Shown: positions 55,550 through 64,000 of the stretch, one piece after another
Numbering within the stretch: position 1 is the first letter of the stretch
Layout of the letters: each line of letters opens with the position of its first letter
Assembly (NCBI RefSeq): GCF_016907655.1
Contig: NZ_JAFBCL010000001.1
Span: 4,002,001 to 4,066,000, forward strand
Direction of reading: 5' to 3'
DNA: 64,000 nt
Origin: Saccharothrix algeriensis
Lineage (GTDB): Bacteria; Actinomycetota; Actinomycetes; Mycobacteriales; Pseudonocardiaceae
Notes under the pieces: generated by a model
Told to the model about the DNA's origin: nothing
Seen by the model: only the letters and a program-made list of their open reading frames with translations
The model's database searches: none
Made by a program: the position numbers and the translations under genes

Positions 55550-55737
55550 GCCCGCCGGGCTTCCGCGGGGTCCGCCCGCAACCGCTCGCTACGCTTGACG
55601 GGTGCGCGGGGCGACGCCGTCGGGGGTCGGAGGCCCGGCCGGTGCGGCGGAACCGGTGTCGGTTCACCCGGTTGCCGGTGTCGCGGCCGGAACCGGAGCG
55701 GCGCCCGCACGTCTGTCTAAGTGACCGGGAGGGAGAC
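55550..55737. other. Gap upstream of the small membrane protein gene
   Basis: 188 bases following the pseudogene. It contains a TTGACG-like element near 55596 but no matching -10 that I trust, and nothing else recognisable. Confidence 0.3.
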
Positions 55738-56061
55738 ATGGACACTCGCAGCATCGCCACGATGTCACGGAATCGGCGGATCACCTGGGGTGGCGGCGTC
55801 GGGATCGGGCTGGGGCTCATCGGGTTGCCGCTGGTGTTCGTCTCGGTGTGGCCGGGGGTCGACCACAGCCCCTGGGACGTCAACACGATGATCCTCGCGA
55901 CCGGCGTGGCGCTGTCGGCGGTGAGCTACATCGCCGGGCGGATCGCGGTCGCCGCCGCCACGGGGGACCGGGTGAGCCCGCCCACCAGGCGGCCCTGGCT
56001 GGTCGCGGGCGGCGCCCTGGTGGTCGCGGTCCTCTGCCTGCTGATCGCCGTCGCGTCCTGA
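55738..56061 (+). CDS. Small membrane protein, three predicted membrane helices
   Basis: 107 residues from ATG 55738 with GGGAGGGA upstream. Hydrophobic segments lie near 17-38 (GGGVGIGLGLIGLPLVFVSVW), 50-75 (MILATGVALSAVSYIAGRIAVAAA) and 88-106 (WLVAGGALVVAVLCLLIAV). There are no catalytic or binding motifs. I do not recognise the family. It converges on the mutase gene with a 58-base gap. Confidence 0.75.
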   Translation: MDTRSIATMSRNRRITWGGGVGIGLGLIGLPLVFVSVWPGVDHSPWDVNTMILATGVALSAVSYIAGRIAVAAATGDRVSPPTRRPWLVAGGALVVAVLCLLIAVAS

Positions 56062-56119
56062 GCCGCCGGCCGGGCGCGGCGACGCCGCGCCCGCCGCTCG
56101 CCGCCGCTCGCCCGGAACC

Positions 56120-57733
56120 CTAGGGCGCGAGCAGGGCGGAGACCCGGTCCCGCAGTTGCGCCAGGCGCCGGGCGCCGCGCGCGCGGGCCGCGGCGAGGTC
56201 GTCGACCGGCTCGACGACCTCCAGGTACGCCTTGAGCTTCGGCTCGGTGCCGGACGGCCGCACCACGACGCGCACGCCGTCGGCGGTCAGCCGCACGACG
56301 TCCGCGGCCGGCAGCAGGTCCTCGAACGCGAAGCCCTCCGGCGGGTCGGCGCGCAGCCGGGCCATCAGGGCGCCGATGCGGCTCAGGTCGGTGAACCGCA
56401 GCGACACCTGGTCGGTCAGGTGCAGCCCGTGGTCCAGCGCGAGCTGGTCCAGGGCGTCGGGCAGCGACCGGCCGGCGGCCTTGAGGCCCGCCGCCAGGTC
56501 GCAGGCCACGACCGCCGCCGAGATGCCGTCCTTGTCGCTGACGTGCCGCGGGTCGACGCAGACGCCCAGCGCCTCCTCGTAGGCGAACACCAGGCCCTCG
56601 CCCGCGCGCACCAGCCACTTGAAGCCGGTCAGCGTCTCGGCGTACCGGGCGCCGTGCGCGGCGGCGATCGACTTCAGCAGCGACGACGACACGATCGTCG
56701 TGGCCACCAGCGGATCCGGTTCGTCCACAGTGGACAGCACGAGGGAGCCCAGCAGCACGCCGGTCTCGTCGCCGCGCAGCATCCGCCACGACCCGTCGCG
56801 GTCCCGCACGCCCAGCGCGCACCGGTCGGCGTCCGGGTCCAGCGCGATCGCCAGGTCGGCGTCCTCGGCGGCGGCCAGCTCCAGCAGCCGGTCGGCCGCG
56901 CCGGGCTCCTCGGGGTTGGGGAACGCCACGGTCGGGAACGCCGGGTCCGGCACGGCCTGCTCGCGCACCACCCGCACGTCGGTGAAACCGGCGCGCCGCA
57001 ACGCCTCCACGGCCGTCCGCCCGCCCACGCCGTGCATCGGGGTCAGCGCCACGCGCAGGTCGCGGGACGTGCCGCGGGGCAGCGAGGCCACGCGCTCCAC
57101 GTACTCGTCGACCTCGGCGTCGCCCACCGGCAGCCAGTCGTCGGACAGCGGCACGGACACCGCCGCCGGCACCCGCGCGATCGCGGCCTCGATCTCCCGG
57201 TCGGCGGGCGGCACGATCTGCCCGCCGCCCGCGAGGTAGAGCTTGTAGCCGTTGTCGGCGGGCGGGTTGTGCGACGCGGTGATCTGCACGCCGGCGACCG
57301 CGCCGTGCCGCCGCACCAGGAACGCCAGCACGGGCGTCGGCAGCGGCTCGGGCAGCACCCGCACCGCGAAGCCCGCGCCCGCCAGCACCGACGCGGCGGC
57401 GGCGCAGAACTCCTCCGAGCCGTGCCGGGCGTCGCGCCCGACGAACACCGCGCCGGTCTCGCCCTTCGCCTTCAGCCACGCCGCCAGCCCCGCCGTGGTG
57501 CGCACGACCACGGCCCGGTTCATGCCGTTGGGGCCGGCCCGCACCGGCCCGCGCAGCCCGGCGGTGCCGAACGCCAGCGGGCCCGCCATCCGGTCGGCCA
57601 GGTCGGCCGCGGCCGCCGCGTCGCCGCCCATGGCCCGCGCCAGCACGCCCTGCAGCTCGGCGCGCGCCTCGGGCGACGGGTCGTCGGCGATCCAGCGGAA
57701 CGCCGCGTCCCGCAGCGAAGGGGTCAGCGTCAT
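56120..57733 (-). CDS. pmmB: Phosphohexomutase-family enzyme (PmmB-like), likely phosphopentomutase in salvage
   Basis: 537 residues; the ATG at 57733 overlaps the deoD stop (ATGA). It is an alpha-D-phosphohexomutase: FGTAGLRG, the phosphoserine loop QITASHNPP (S154), the metal site ALDPDADRC, the sugar-binding KLYL region, and the C-terminal phosphate loop [12 protein letters not shown]. It matches the mycobacterial PmmB that follows deoD. Coupling to deoD suggests isomerisation of (deoxy)ribose-1-phosphate to the 5-phosphate; phosphomannomutase or phosphoglucomutase activity is equally compatible with the sequence. Confidence 0.92.
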   Translation of the reverse strand: MTLTPSLRDAAFRWIADDPSPEARAELQGVLARAMGGDAAAAADLADRMAGPLAFGTAGLRGPVRAGPNGMNRAVVVRTTAGLAAWLKAKGETGAVFVGRDARHGSEEFCAAAASVLAGAGFAVRVLPEPLPTPVLAFLVRRHGAVAGVQITASHNPPADNGYKLYLAGGGQIVPPADREIEAAIARVPAAVSVPLSDDWLPVGDAEVDEYVERVASLPRGTSRDLRVALTPMHGVGGRTAVEALRRAGFTDVRVVREQAVPDPAFPTVAFPNPEEPGAADRLLELAAAEDADLAIALDPDADRCALGVRDRDGSWRMLRGDETGVLLGSLVLSTVDEPDPLVATTIVSSSLLKSIAAAHGARYAETLTGFKWLVRAGEGLVFAYEEALGVCVDPRHVSDKDGISAAVVACDLAAGLKAAGRSLPDALDQLALDHGLHLTDQVSLRFTDLSRIGALMARLRADPPEGFAFEDLLPAADVVRLTADGVRVVVRPSGTEPKLKAYLEVVEPVDDLAAARARGARRLAQLRDRVSALLAP

Positions 57734-58533
57734 GCCCTGGTCACCAGCTCCCGCAGCAGCGAGCCCATCCGGTTGGCCGCCGCCGCGCCGGCCTCCAGCA
57801 CCTCCACGTGGTTCAGCGGCGCGCCGGTGATGCCCGCCGCGAGGTTGGTCACCAGCGACAGCCCGAACACCTCGACGCCCTCGGCGCGCGCTGCGATGGC
57901 CTCCAGCACGGTCGACATGCCGACCAGGTCCGCGCCCACCGCGCGCAGCATCCGGATCTCGGCGGGCGTCTCGAAGTGCGGGCCGGGCAGGCCCGCGTAG
58001 ACGCCCTCCTCCAGCGAGGGGTCGATCTCCCGGGCGAGGTCGCGCAGCCGCGGCGAGTACAGGTCGGTCAGGTCCACGAACCGCGCGCCGACCAGCGGCG
58101 ACGTGGCGGTCAGGTTCAGGTGGTCGCTGATCAGCACCGGCTGGCCGACCGACATGCCCTGGCGCAGCCCGCCGGCGGCGTTGGTGAGCACCACCGTCCG
58201 CACCCCGGCGGCGGCGGCCGTCCGCACGCCGTGCACGACCTTCGGCACGCCCTTGCCCTCGTACCCGTGCGTGCGGCCGAGCAGCACCAGGACGTTCCGG
58301 CCGCCGACCGGGACCGACCGGATGGTCCCGCCGTGGCCGACCGCGGTGGGCGGCTCGAACCCGGGCAGCTCGCCCATCGGCACCTCGGCGGCGGGCTCGC
58401 CGATGACGTCGGCGGCGGGCCGCCAGCCGGAGCCGAGCACCACGGCGATGTCGTGCCGTTCCACACCCGTCCGCTCGGCGAGGGCGGCGGCGGCCTGCGC
58501 TTCGAGCGCGCTGTCTTCACTGATGGCGGTCAC
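57730..58533 (-). CDS. deoD: Purine nucleoside phosphorylase
   Basis: 267 residues from GTG 58533, chosen because a TAGGCT hexamer (58541-58546) ends seven bases upstream, implying a leaderless transcript; longer frames have no ribosome site. It is a trimeric-type [77 protein letters not shown] and [10 protein letters not shown]. It phosphorolyses inosine/guanosine and their deoxy forms to base plus (deoxy)ribose-1-phosphate. It is coupled to the mutase gene. It follows Add in the pathway. Confidence 0.96.
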   Translation of the reverse strand: MTAISEDSALEAQAAAALAERTGVERHDIAVVLGSGWRPAADVIGEPAAEVPMGELPGFEPPTAVGHGGTIRSVPVGGRNVLVLLGRTHGYEGKGVPKVVHGVRTAAAAGVRTVVLTNAAGGLRQGMSVGQPVLISDHLNLTATSPLVGARFVDLTDLYSPRLRDLAREIDPSLEEGVYAGLPGPHFETPAEIRMLRAVGADLVGMSTVLEAIAARAEGVEVFGLSLVTNLAAGITGAPLNHVEVLEAGAAAANRMGSLLRELVTRA

Positions 58534-58609
58534 GGTCGCGAGCCTAATCTCCGCCCGCGACCCCCGCCCGCGCCCGCTGCCGGTGTCCGCCGCCGGTGTC
58601 CGCCGCCGG

Positions 58610-60343
58610 TCAGCCCACCACCGCGAACGTGCCCGCGATGGTGTCGAACAGCCTGCTGCGCCCCATCTCCTCCTGCTCGGTGGGGAACACCACCTCCACC
58701 ACCCACAGGTCCGCACCGCGCGGCAGCACCCGCGAGTACCGCGACCGCCGCAGGTCCCGGCCGCCGGCGTCGGCGGCGCGGCCCAGCTCGGTGGCCTTCT
58801 CCACGGTCCGGTAGCTGAACTGCACGGGCGGTTCGGGCGCCGCCGGGTCCAGCGGGTCGGTGACGTCGGTGGCCTCGCCGAAGTACTGGCCCTTCGGCCA
58901 GCGCGACCGGACCAGCGAGAGGTAGTCCTCGACCGAGTGCCGCGGGTAGTAGTCGGCGAACCGCTGCACGCTCACCTCGTAGCCGCCGGTCGGCGCGACC
59001 AGGTGCACGACGGTGCTGGGCGCGAGCCCCCGGTTGGCCCGCTGCTCCAGGAAGCTCGTCCAGTCCGCGCCCACCTCGATGGTGAACTCCGCGCCCTGCT
59101 CGCCGTTCGCGGTGGCGGCGGACGCCGTCGTCACGCGCGCCGGGGCCTCGTCGGTGATCGCGGGCAGCGACGGCGCGCCGGCCGACGGCGGCGGCAGCAG
59201 GGACGCGCCGGCCAGCGCCCTGGTCAGGGCGAAACCGGCGCCGCCGCCGACGGCGAACAGGACCAGGGCGGCCACGACCACGGCGGCGGTCAGCGCCCGG
59301 CCGCGCCGCGCGGGGGCGGCGACCGGGAACGGCAGCGGGCCGGGGTCGGCGGCCAGCGGGGTGTCGGGCGGGACGGTTGCCTTGACCGGCGCCGACCCGC
59401 CCGCCGACCCCGCCGCCGACCGGGCTGCCGACCCGCCCGCCGGCCCGGCGCCGGCCCGGACCGCCGACAGGGCAGGCCGGGTGTCGGCCTCGCCGTCGGC
59501 GGGGAAGACGTCGGTCCCCGGCTCCGGCAGCAGCGGGCGCACCCGGCGGCGGACCTCGGCCGGCGACAGCCGCGCGAGCGGGTCCTTGGCCATCAGCCCC
59601 GCCACCACCGGCTCCAGCGCGCCGCACTCGGCGGCCGGCGGCGGGTCGCCGTGGACCACCAGGTTGATGGTCCGCATGACGTTCTCGCCCTCGTAGGGCT
59701 GCCGGCCGGTCATGGCCGCGAACAGGGTCGCGCCCAGCGACCACCGGTCCGCCGCGGCCGACACCGCGCCGCCCGCCGCCACCTCCGGCGCGATGAACGC
59801 GGGCGTGCCCAGGGCGGTGCCCCGGCCGGTGAGGGTGGCCTCGGCGACGTTGCGCGCGATGCCGAAGTCGGTCAGCTTGACCCGGCCGTCGTCGGCGACC
59901 AGGACGTTGCCGGGCTTGACGTCGCGGTGGGTGATGCCGGCCCGGTGGGCGGCCTCCAGGGCGGCGGCCACCGCGTCGGCGACGACCGCGCCCTGCTCGG
60001 CGGTCAGCGGGCCGCGCCGCCGCACGAGGTCGGCCAGCGACTCCGAGGGCACCAGCTCCAGCACCACGTACGGGTCGCCGTCGACCTGCGCGACGTCGTA
60101 CAGCGTCACGACGTTGGGGTGGGTCAGCTGGGCGACCGAGCGGGCCTCGCGCAGGGTGCGCTCGCGCAGCAGGTCGGCCTCCGCGTCGGGCGTGCCCGGC
60201 GGGACCAGGACCTCCTTGACCGCGACCGCCCGGCGCAGCACCTCGTCGTGCGCGGCCCACACCGTGCCCATGGAACCCCGCCCCAGGACGTGCCGCAGGC
60301 GGTAGCGGCCCGCGATCAGCCGGTCGGTGTCCACCCGCGCCAT
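58610..60343 (-). CDS. Membrane-anchored Hanks-type serine/threonine protein kinase
   Basis: 577 residues from ATG 60343 (no clear ribosome site). The kinase domain (about 12-272) is complete: GRGSMG glycine loop, K43 in AVAVKE, catalytic HRDVKPGN (D141, K143, N146), DFG (D159), [12 protein letters not shown] activation segment and [10 protein letters not shown] Pro/Ala/Ser linker follows, then one membrane helix (about 350-374) and an extracellular domain of about 200 residues with no PASTA repeats. The outside domain ([32 protein letters not shown]) is a probable sensor of unknown ligand. It is divergent from mutAB. Confidence 0.95.
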   Translation of the reverse strand: MARVDTDRLIAGRYRLRHVLGRGSMGTVWAAHDEVLRRAVAVKEVLVPPGTPDAEADLLRERTLREARSVAQLTHPNVVTLYDVAQVDGDPYVVLELVPSESLADLVRRRGPLTAEQGAVVADAVAAALEAAHRAGITHRDVKPGNVLVADDGRVKLTDFGIARNVAEATLTGRGTALGTPAFIAPEVAAGGAVSAAADRWSLGATLFAAMTGRQPYEGENVMRTINLVVHGDPPPAAECGALEPVVAGLMAKDPLARLSPAEVRRRVRPLLPEPGTDVFPADGEADTRPALSAVRAGAGPAGGSAARSAAGSAGGSAPVKATVPPDTPLAADPGPLPFPVAAPARRGRALTAAVVVAALVLFAVGGGAGFALTRALAGASLLPPPSAGAPSLPAITDEAPARVTTASAATANGEQGAEFTIEVGADWTSFLEQRANRGLAPSTVVHLVAPTGGYEVSVQRFADYYPRHSVEDYLSLVRSRWPKGQYFGEATDVTDPLDPAAPEPPVQFSYRTVEKATELGRAADAGGRDLRRSRYSRVLPRGADLWVVEVVFPTEQEEMGRSRLFDTIAGTFAVVG

Positions 60344-60431
60344 TGTTCACGAAGGTGGAAGACTGGCTGCATCGTTCACGGCGGTGAAACTCACATAGCC
60401 GCCCTACTACTAGTGGGTAACACTGCGGAGC
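60344..60431. promoter_or_regulatory. Short divergent promoter region of the kinase and mutAB
   Basis: 88 bases hold both promoters. It contains TTCACGGCGGTGAA (near 60373-60386), an inverted repeat, and TAACAC just upstream of the mutA start as a possible -10. A shared operator is possible. Confidence 0.4.
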
Positions 60432-62207
60432 ATGATGGAGCCGACTGGCGAACCGGCGCTGGCCGCCGAATTCCCCGCGCCCGACCGCGAGCAGTGGCTG
60501 GAACTGGTCCGGGGAGTGCTCCGCAAGTCCGGCGCGGACTTCGAGTCGCTGGTGACCACCACCTACGACGGCATCCGCGTCCAACCGCTCTACACCGCCG
60601 CGGACACCGCGCCGCCGAGCGGCTTCCCCGGCCTCGCGCCGTTCACCAGGGCCGGCCGGCCGCAGGGCGGCGCCGGCGGCTGGGACGTCCGCCAGCAGCA
60701 CGTCGTCGCCGACCGGGAGGCGGTGCTGGCGGACCTGGAGAACGGCGTCACCTCGCTGTGGCTGCGCAACATCCCCGCGGACCGCCTGGACGACGTGCTC
60801 GCCGACGTCCACCTGGACCTCGCGCCGGTCGTGGTCGACGCGGGCCCGGGGTTCCACGCCGCCGGCCTGGCGGTGCTGGAGGTCTGGGGCCGGCGGCCGG
60901 CGCCCGCCGGCGAGGTCCGGGGCAACGTGGGCGCCGACCCGCTCGGCGTCCGGGCGCGCACCGGCGCCGACGCCGACTTCGCGGCCCTGCTCGACCTGGT
61001 GGACCGGGCGCGGGCGTTCCCGGCGCTGCGCGCGGTCGTGGTCGACGGGCTGCCGTTCCACGAGGCCGGCGGCTCGGACGCGCAGGAGCTGGGCGCGTCC
61101 CTCGCGGCGGGCGTCGCCTACCTGCGGGTGCTCACCGGGCACGGCCTGTCGGCGCGGGAGGCGGTGCGGCTGCTGGAGTTCCGGTACGCGGCGACCGCCG
61201 ACCAGTTCCTGACCACCGCGAAGTTCCGCGCGGCGCGGCGGTTGTGGGCCCGGGTCACCGAGGTCGCGGGGGCGTCGGGCCCGCAGGTCCAGCACGCCGT
61301 CACGTCGCCCGCGATGATGACCCGCCGCGACCCGTGGGTGAACATGCTGCGCACCACCGTGGCGTGCCTCGGCGCGGGCCTGGGCGGCGCGGACGCGGTG
61401 ACGGTGCTGCCGTTCGACCACGCGATCGGCCTGCCGGACGCGTTCTCCCGCCGCATCGCGCGCAACACGCAGTCGCTGCTGCTGGAGGAGTCGAGGCTGG
61501 CGGGCGTGATCGACCCGGCGGGCGGCTCCTGGTACGTGGAGCGGCTGACCGACGACCTGGCGCGCGCCGCCTGGGCGTGGTTCCAGGAGATCGAGGCGGC
61601 GGGCGGCCTGCCGGGCGCGTTCGACCTGGTGGCCGACGGGATCGCGGCCACCTGGGAGCGCCGCGCCGCGAACCTCGCCGACCGCACCGACGCCATCACC
61701 GGCGTGAGCGAGTTCCCGGACCTCGCCGAAGCGCCCGTGGTGCGCGAGCCCGCGCCGCCGGAGCCGTCGGGCGGGCTGCCGCGCATCCGCTACGCGCAGG
61801 CGTTCGAGGCGCTGCGGGACGCGGCCGACGCCGCGCCCGAGCGGCCCGAGGTCTTCCTCGCCACGCTCGGCCCGGTCGCCGCGCACACCGCGCGGGCCGC
61901 GTTCGCCGCGAACCTGTTCCAGGCGGGCGGGATCGCCACGCCGCAGGCCGGCGCGACCGCGACCGTCGAGGACGTCGTCGCGGCCTACCGGCGCAGCGGC
62001 GCGCGGGTCGTGTGCCTGTGCGGCAGCGACAGCGGCTACGCCGAGCTGGCCGCGCCGGTCGCCGACGCCCTGCGCGCGGCGGGCGCGCGGCGCGTGCTGC
62101 TGGCGGGCCGGGAGTCGCCCGCGCGGGTCGACGGGCACGTGTTCGCCGGCTGCCCCGCGCTGGCCGTCCTCGAAGAGACCTTCGAGTTCCTCGGAGTGGA
62201 GCGATGA
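60432..62207 (+). CDS. mutA: Methylmalonyl-CoA mutase small subunit
   Basis: 591 residues from ATG 60432 (ATG 60435 also possible; CGGAG just upstream). It is the non-catalytic beta subunit of the heterodimeric mutase, which interconverts methylmalonyl-CoA and succinyl-CoA. The TIM-barrel part is recognisable ([75 protein letters not shown]). The C-terminal cobalamin-fold domain ([23 protein letters not shown]) lacks the DxHxxG cobalt-ligand motif, as expected for this subunit. The stop overlaps the mutB start (ATGA). Confidence 0.96.
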   Translation: MMEPTGEPALAAEFPAPDREQWLELVRGVLRKSGADFESLVTTTYDGIRVQPLYTAADTAPPSGFPGLAPFTRAGRPQGGAGGWDVRQQHVVADREAVLADLENGVTSLWLRNIPADRLDDVLADVHLDLAPVVVDAGPGFHAAGLAVLEVWGRRPAPAGEVRGNVGADPLGVRARTGADADFAALLDLVDRARAFPALRAVVVDGLPFHEAGGSDAQELGASLAAGVAYLRVLTGHGLSAREAVRLLEFRYAATADQFLTTAKFRAARRLWARVTEVAGASGPQVQHAVTSPAMMTRRDPWVNMLRTTVACLGAGLGGADAVTVLPFDHAIGLPDAFSRRIARNTQSLLLEESRLAGVIDPAGGSWYVERLTDDLARAAWAWFQEIEAAGGLPGAFDLVADGIAATWERRAANLADRTDAITGVSEFPDLAEAPVVREPAPPEPSGGLPRIRYAQAFEALRDAADAAPERPEVFLATLGPVAAHTARAAFAANLFQAGGIATPQAGATATVEDVVAAYRRSGARVVCLCGSDSGYAELAAPVADALRAAGARRVLLAGRESPARVDGHVFAGCPALAVLEETFEFLGVER

Positions 62208-64000
62208 TCCCCAACTTCGCCTCGATCGACCTCGGCGAGCCGCCCGCCGGCACGGCCGCGCAGTGGCAGGAGGCCCTGCAGGAGGCCACCGGCAAGGGCC
62301 CCGACGCGCTGGCGTGGGAGACCCCGGAGGGCATCGGCGTCAAACCGGTCTACACCGCCGCCGACACCGAGGGCCTGGACTTCCTGGGCACCTACCCGGG
62401 CATCGCGCCGTTCCTGCGCGGCCCGTACCCGACGATGTACGTCAACCAGCCGTGGACCATCCGCCAGTACGCGGGTTTCTCCACCGCCGAGGAGTCCAAC
62501 GCCTTCTACCGCCGCAACCTCGCGGCCGGGCAGAAGGGCCTGTCGGTGGCGTTCGACCTGGCGACGCACCGCGGCTACGACTCCGACCACCCGCGCGTCG
62601 CGGGCGACGTCGGCATGGCGGGCGTGGCGATCGACTCGATCTACGACATGCGGCAGCTGTTCGACGGCATCCCGCTGGACCGGATGTCGGTGTCCATGAC
62701 CATGAACGGCGCGGTGCTGCCGATCCTCGCGCTCTACGTGGTGGCGGCCGAGGAGCAGGGCGTCGCGCCGGAGCAGCTCGCGGGGACCATCCAGAACGAC
62801 ATCCTCAAGGAGTTCATGGTCCGCAACACCTACATCTACCCGCCGGGTCCGTCGATGCGGATCATCTCCGACATCTTCTCGTTCACCTCGCGGCGGATGC
62901 CGAAGTTCAACTCGATCTCCATCTCCGGCTACCACATGCAGGAGGCGGGCGCGACGGCCGACCTGGAGCTGGCCTACACGCTGGCCGACGGCGTCGAGTA
63001 CCTGCGGGCGGGCCGGGACGCGGGGCTGGACGTCGACGCGTTCGCGCCGCGCCTGTCGTTCTTCTGGGCCGTGGGCATGAACTTCTTCATGGAGGTGGCC
63101 AAGCTGCGCGCCGCGCGGCTGCTGTGGGCGAAGCTGGTCAAGGGCTTCGGCCCGAAGTCGCCCAAGTCGCTGTCGCTGCGCACGCACTGCCAGACGTCGG
63201 GCTGGTCGCTGACCGCGCAGGACGTGTTCAACAACGTGGCGCGCACCTGCGTGGAGGCGATGGCCGCGACGCAGGGGCACACGCAGTCGTTGCACACCAA
63301 CGCGCTGGACGAGGCGCTGGCGCTGCCGACGGACTTCTCCGCCCGCATCGCCCGCAACACCCAGCTGCTGCTGCAGCAGGAGTCGGGCACCACGCGGGTG
63401 ATCGACCCGTGGGGCGGCAGCGCGTTCGTCGAGCGGCTGACCCACGACCTCGCGCACCGCGCGTGGGCGCACATCACCGAGGTCGAGTCGGCCGGCGGGA
63501 TGGCGCGCGCGATCGACGAGGGCATCCCGAAGCTGCGCATCGAGGAGGCCGCCGCGCGCACCCAGGCCCGCATCGACTCCGGCCGCCAGCCGGTGATCGG
63601 CGTGAACAAGTACCGGGTGGAGGCCGACGAGCGGATCGACGTCCTCAAGGTGGACAACGCCGGCGTGCGGGCCCGGCAGCTCGCGAAGCTGGCGCGGCTG
63701 CGCGCGGAGCGCGACCCGGCCCGGGTGGACGCCGCGCTGACCGCGCTGACCGCCGCCGCGGGCGGTGGCGGCAACCTGCTCGAACTCGCCGTCGACGCGG
63801 CGCGCGCCAAGGCGACCGTGGGGGAGATCTCCGAGGCGCTGGGCAGGGTGTGGGGCCGGCACTCGGCGCGGATCCGCACCATCACCGGCGTCTACCGGCA
63901 GGAGGTGGGCGCGGCCCCACCGGGGAAGGGGTCGGCCGTGGAGGCCACGCAGGAGGCCGTCGCGGCGTTCGCGGAGCAGGAGGGCCGCCGGCCCCGGATC
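62204..64000 (+). CDS. mutB: Methylmalonyl-CoA mutase large (catalytic) subunit, 3' end cut by window edge
   Basis: 599 codons are visible from ATG 62204; about 130 more are expected beyond the edge, including the B12-binding domain with DxHxxG. The substrate barrel is intact: [75 protein letters not shown] segment, [12 protein letters not shown] and [11 protein letters not shown]. With MutA it links propionyl-CoA metabolism to succinyl-CoA and supplies methylmalonyl-CoA in antibiotic producers. Confidence 0.97.
   Translation, partial: MIPNFASIDLGEPPAGTAAQWQEALQEATGKGPDALAWETPEGIGVKPVYTAADTEGLDFLGTYPGIAPFLRGPYPTMYVNQPWTIRQYAGFSTAEESNAFYRRNLAAGQKGLSVAFDLATHRGYDSDHPRVAGDVGMAGVAIDSIYDMRQLFDGIPLDRMSVSMTMNGAVLPILALYVVAAEEQGVAPEQLAGTIQNDILKEFMVRNTYIYPPGPSMRIISDIFSFTSRRMPKFNSISISGYHMQEAGATADLELAYTLADGVEYLRAGRDAGLDVDAFAPRLSFFWAVGMNFFMEVAKLRAARLLWAKLVKGFGPKSPKSLSLRTHCQTSGWSLTAQDVFNNVARTCVEAMAATQGHTQSLHTNALDEALALPTDFSARIARNTQLLLQQESGTTRVIDPWGGSAFVERLTHDLAHRAWAHITEVESAGGMARAIDEGIPKLRIEEAAARTQARIDSGRQPVIGVNKYRVEADERIDVLKVDNAGVRARQLAKLARLRAERDPARVDAALTALTAAAGGGGNLLELAVDAARAKATVGEISEALGRVWGRHSARIRTITGVYRQEVGAAPPGKGSAVEATQEAVAAFAEQEGRRPRI

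Overview
The window is very GC-rich (mostly G/C third codon positions, frequent GTG starts, short or overlapping gene junctions) and looks like the chromosome of a filamentous actinomycete, most likely of the Pseudonocardiales (Saccharothrix/Actinosynnema/Lentzea type; inference). Supporting content is an ESX/type VII-style substrate locus, an HTH/DUF397 pair, an NB-ARC/TPR protein, a 'primosomal protein'-like actinobacterial hypothetical, and nucleoside-salvage genes whose order recalls the mycobacterial deoD-pmmB-upp and add-deoA-cdd neighbourhoods.

Region 1 (1-22046, minus strand) is one presumed operon: a YbaB/EbfC-like protein, a 554-residue WxG-containing helical protein, a 6446-residue secreted-type polymorphic toxin, and a candidate immunity gene cut by the window edge. 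The toxin holds two divergent copies of a scaffold of about 1650 residues. The first copy is followed by a coiled coil, a GlnD-like nucleotidyltransferase region and a metzincin-like zinc protease. The second is followed by coiled coils and a C-terminal papain-fold (Tox-PL type) domain. It looks like two complete toxins fused in frame.

Region 2 (22487-32250) is a nucleoside uptake and catabolism operon: BMP lipoprotein, double-NBD ATPase, two permeases, cytidine deaminase, thymidine phosphorylase. A convergent coiled-coil gene follows, then adenosine deaminase. Related salvage genes recur downstream: a PfkB kinase, two aldehyde dehydrogenases with deoC (39172-42449), upp (44678-45301), and deoD with a phosphopentomutase/PMM-type mutase (56120-58533). 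Together they give a route from imported (deoxy)nucleosides to bases, deoxyribose-5-phosphate, acetaldehyde and acetate.

Region 3 (32983-37588) holds a conserved actinobacterial hypothetical and a second small ESX-like locus: EspC-like protein, NlpC/P60 hydrolase, two YbaB-like proteins, with a divergent SUKH/SMI1-like gene. It is framed by two copies of a composite repeat of nested perfect palindromes (32425-32867 and 37712-38121). A third copy (45424-46726) is split by an intact IS630-family element with 20-bp perfect ends, a TA duplication and a canonical -1 frameshift site.

Region 4 (46847-56061) is accessory: an NB-ARC/TPR protein with an N-terminal RHIM-like amyloid motif and near-identical 120-bp TPR units, an NmrA-like oxidoreductase, a GH18 chitinase behind two DasR-type sites, a TetR regulator, an RHH/Doc-like pair with an SOS box between the two genes, an aldo/keto reductase, small membrane proteins and a flavodoxin-like pseudogene. 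The window ends with deoD/pmmB, a membrane Ser/Thr kinase and the methylmalonyl-CoA mutase genes mutA and mutB (the latter cut by the edge). No T7SS core machinery, rRNA, tRNA or CRISPR array was found.
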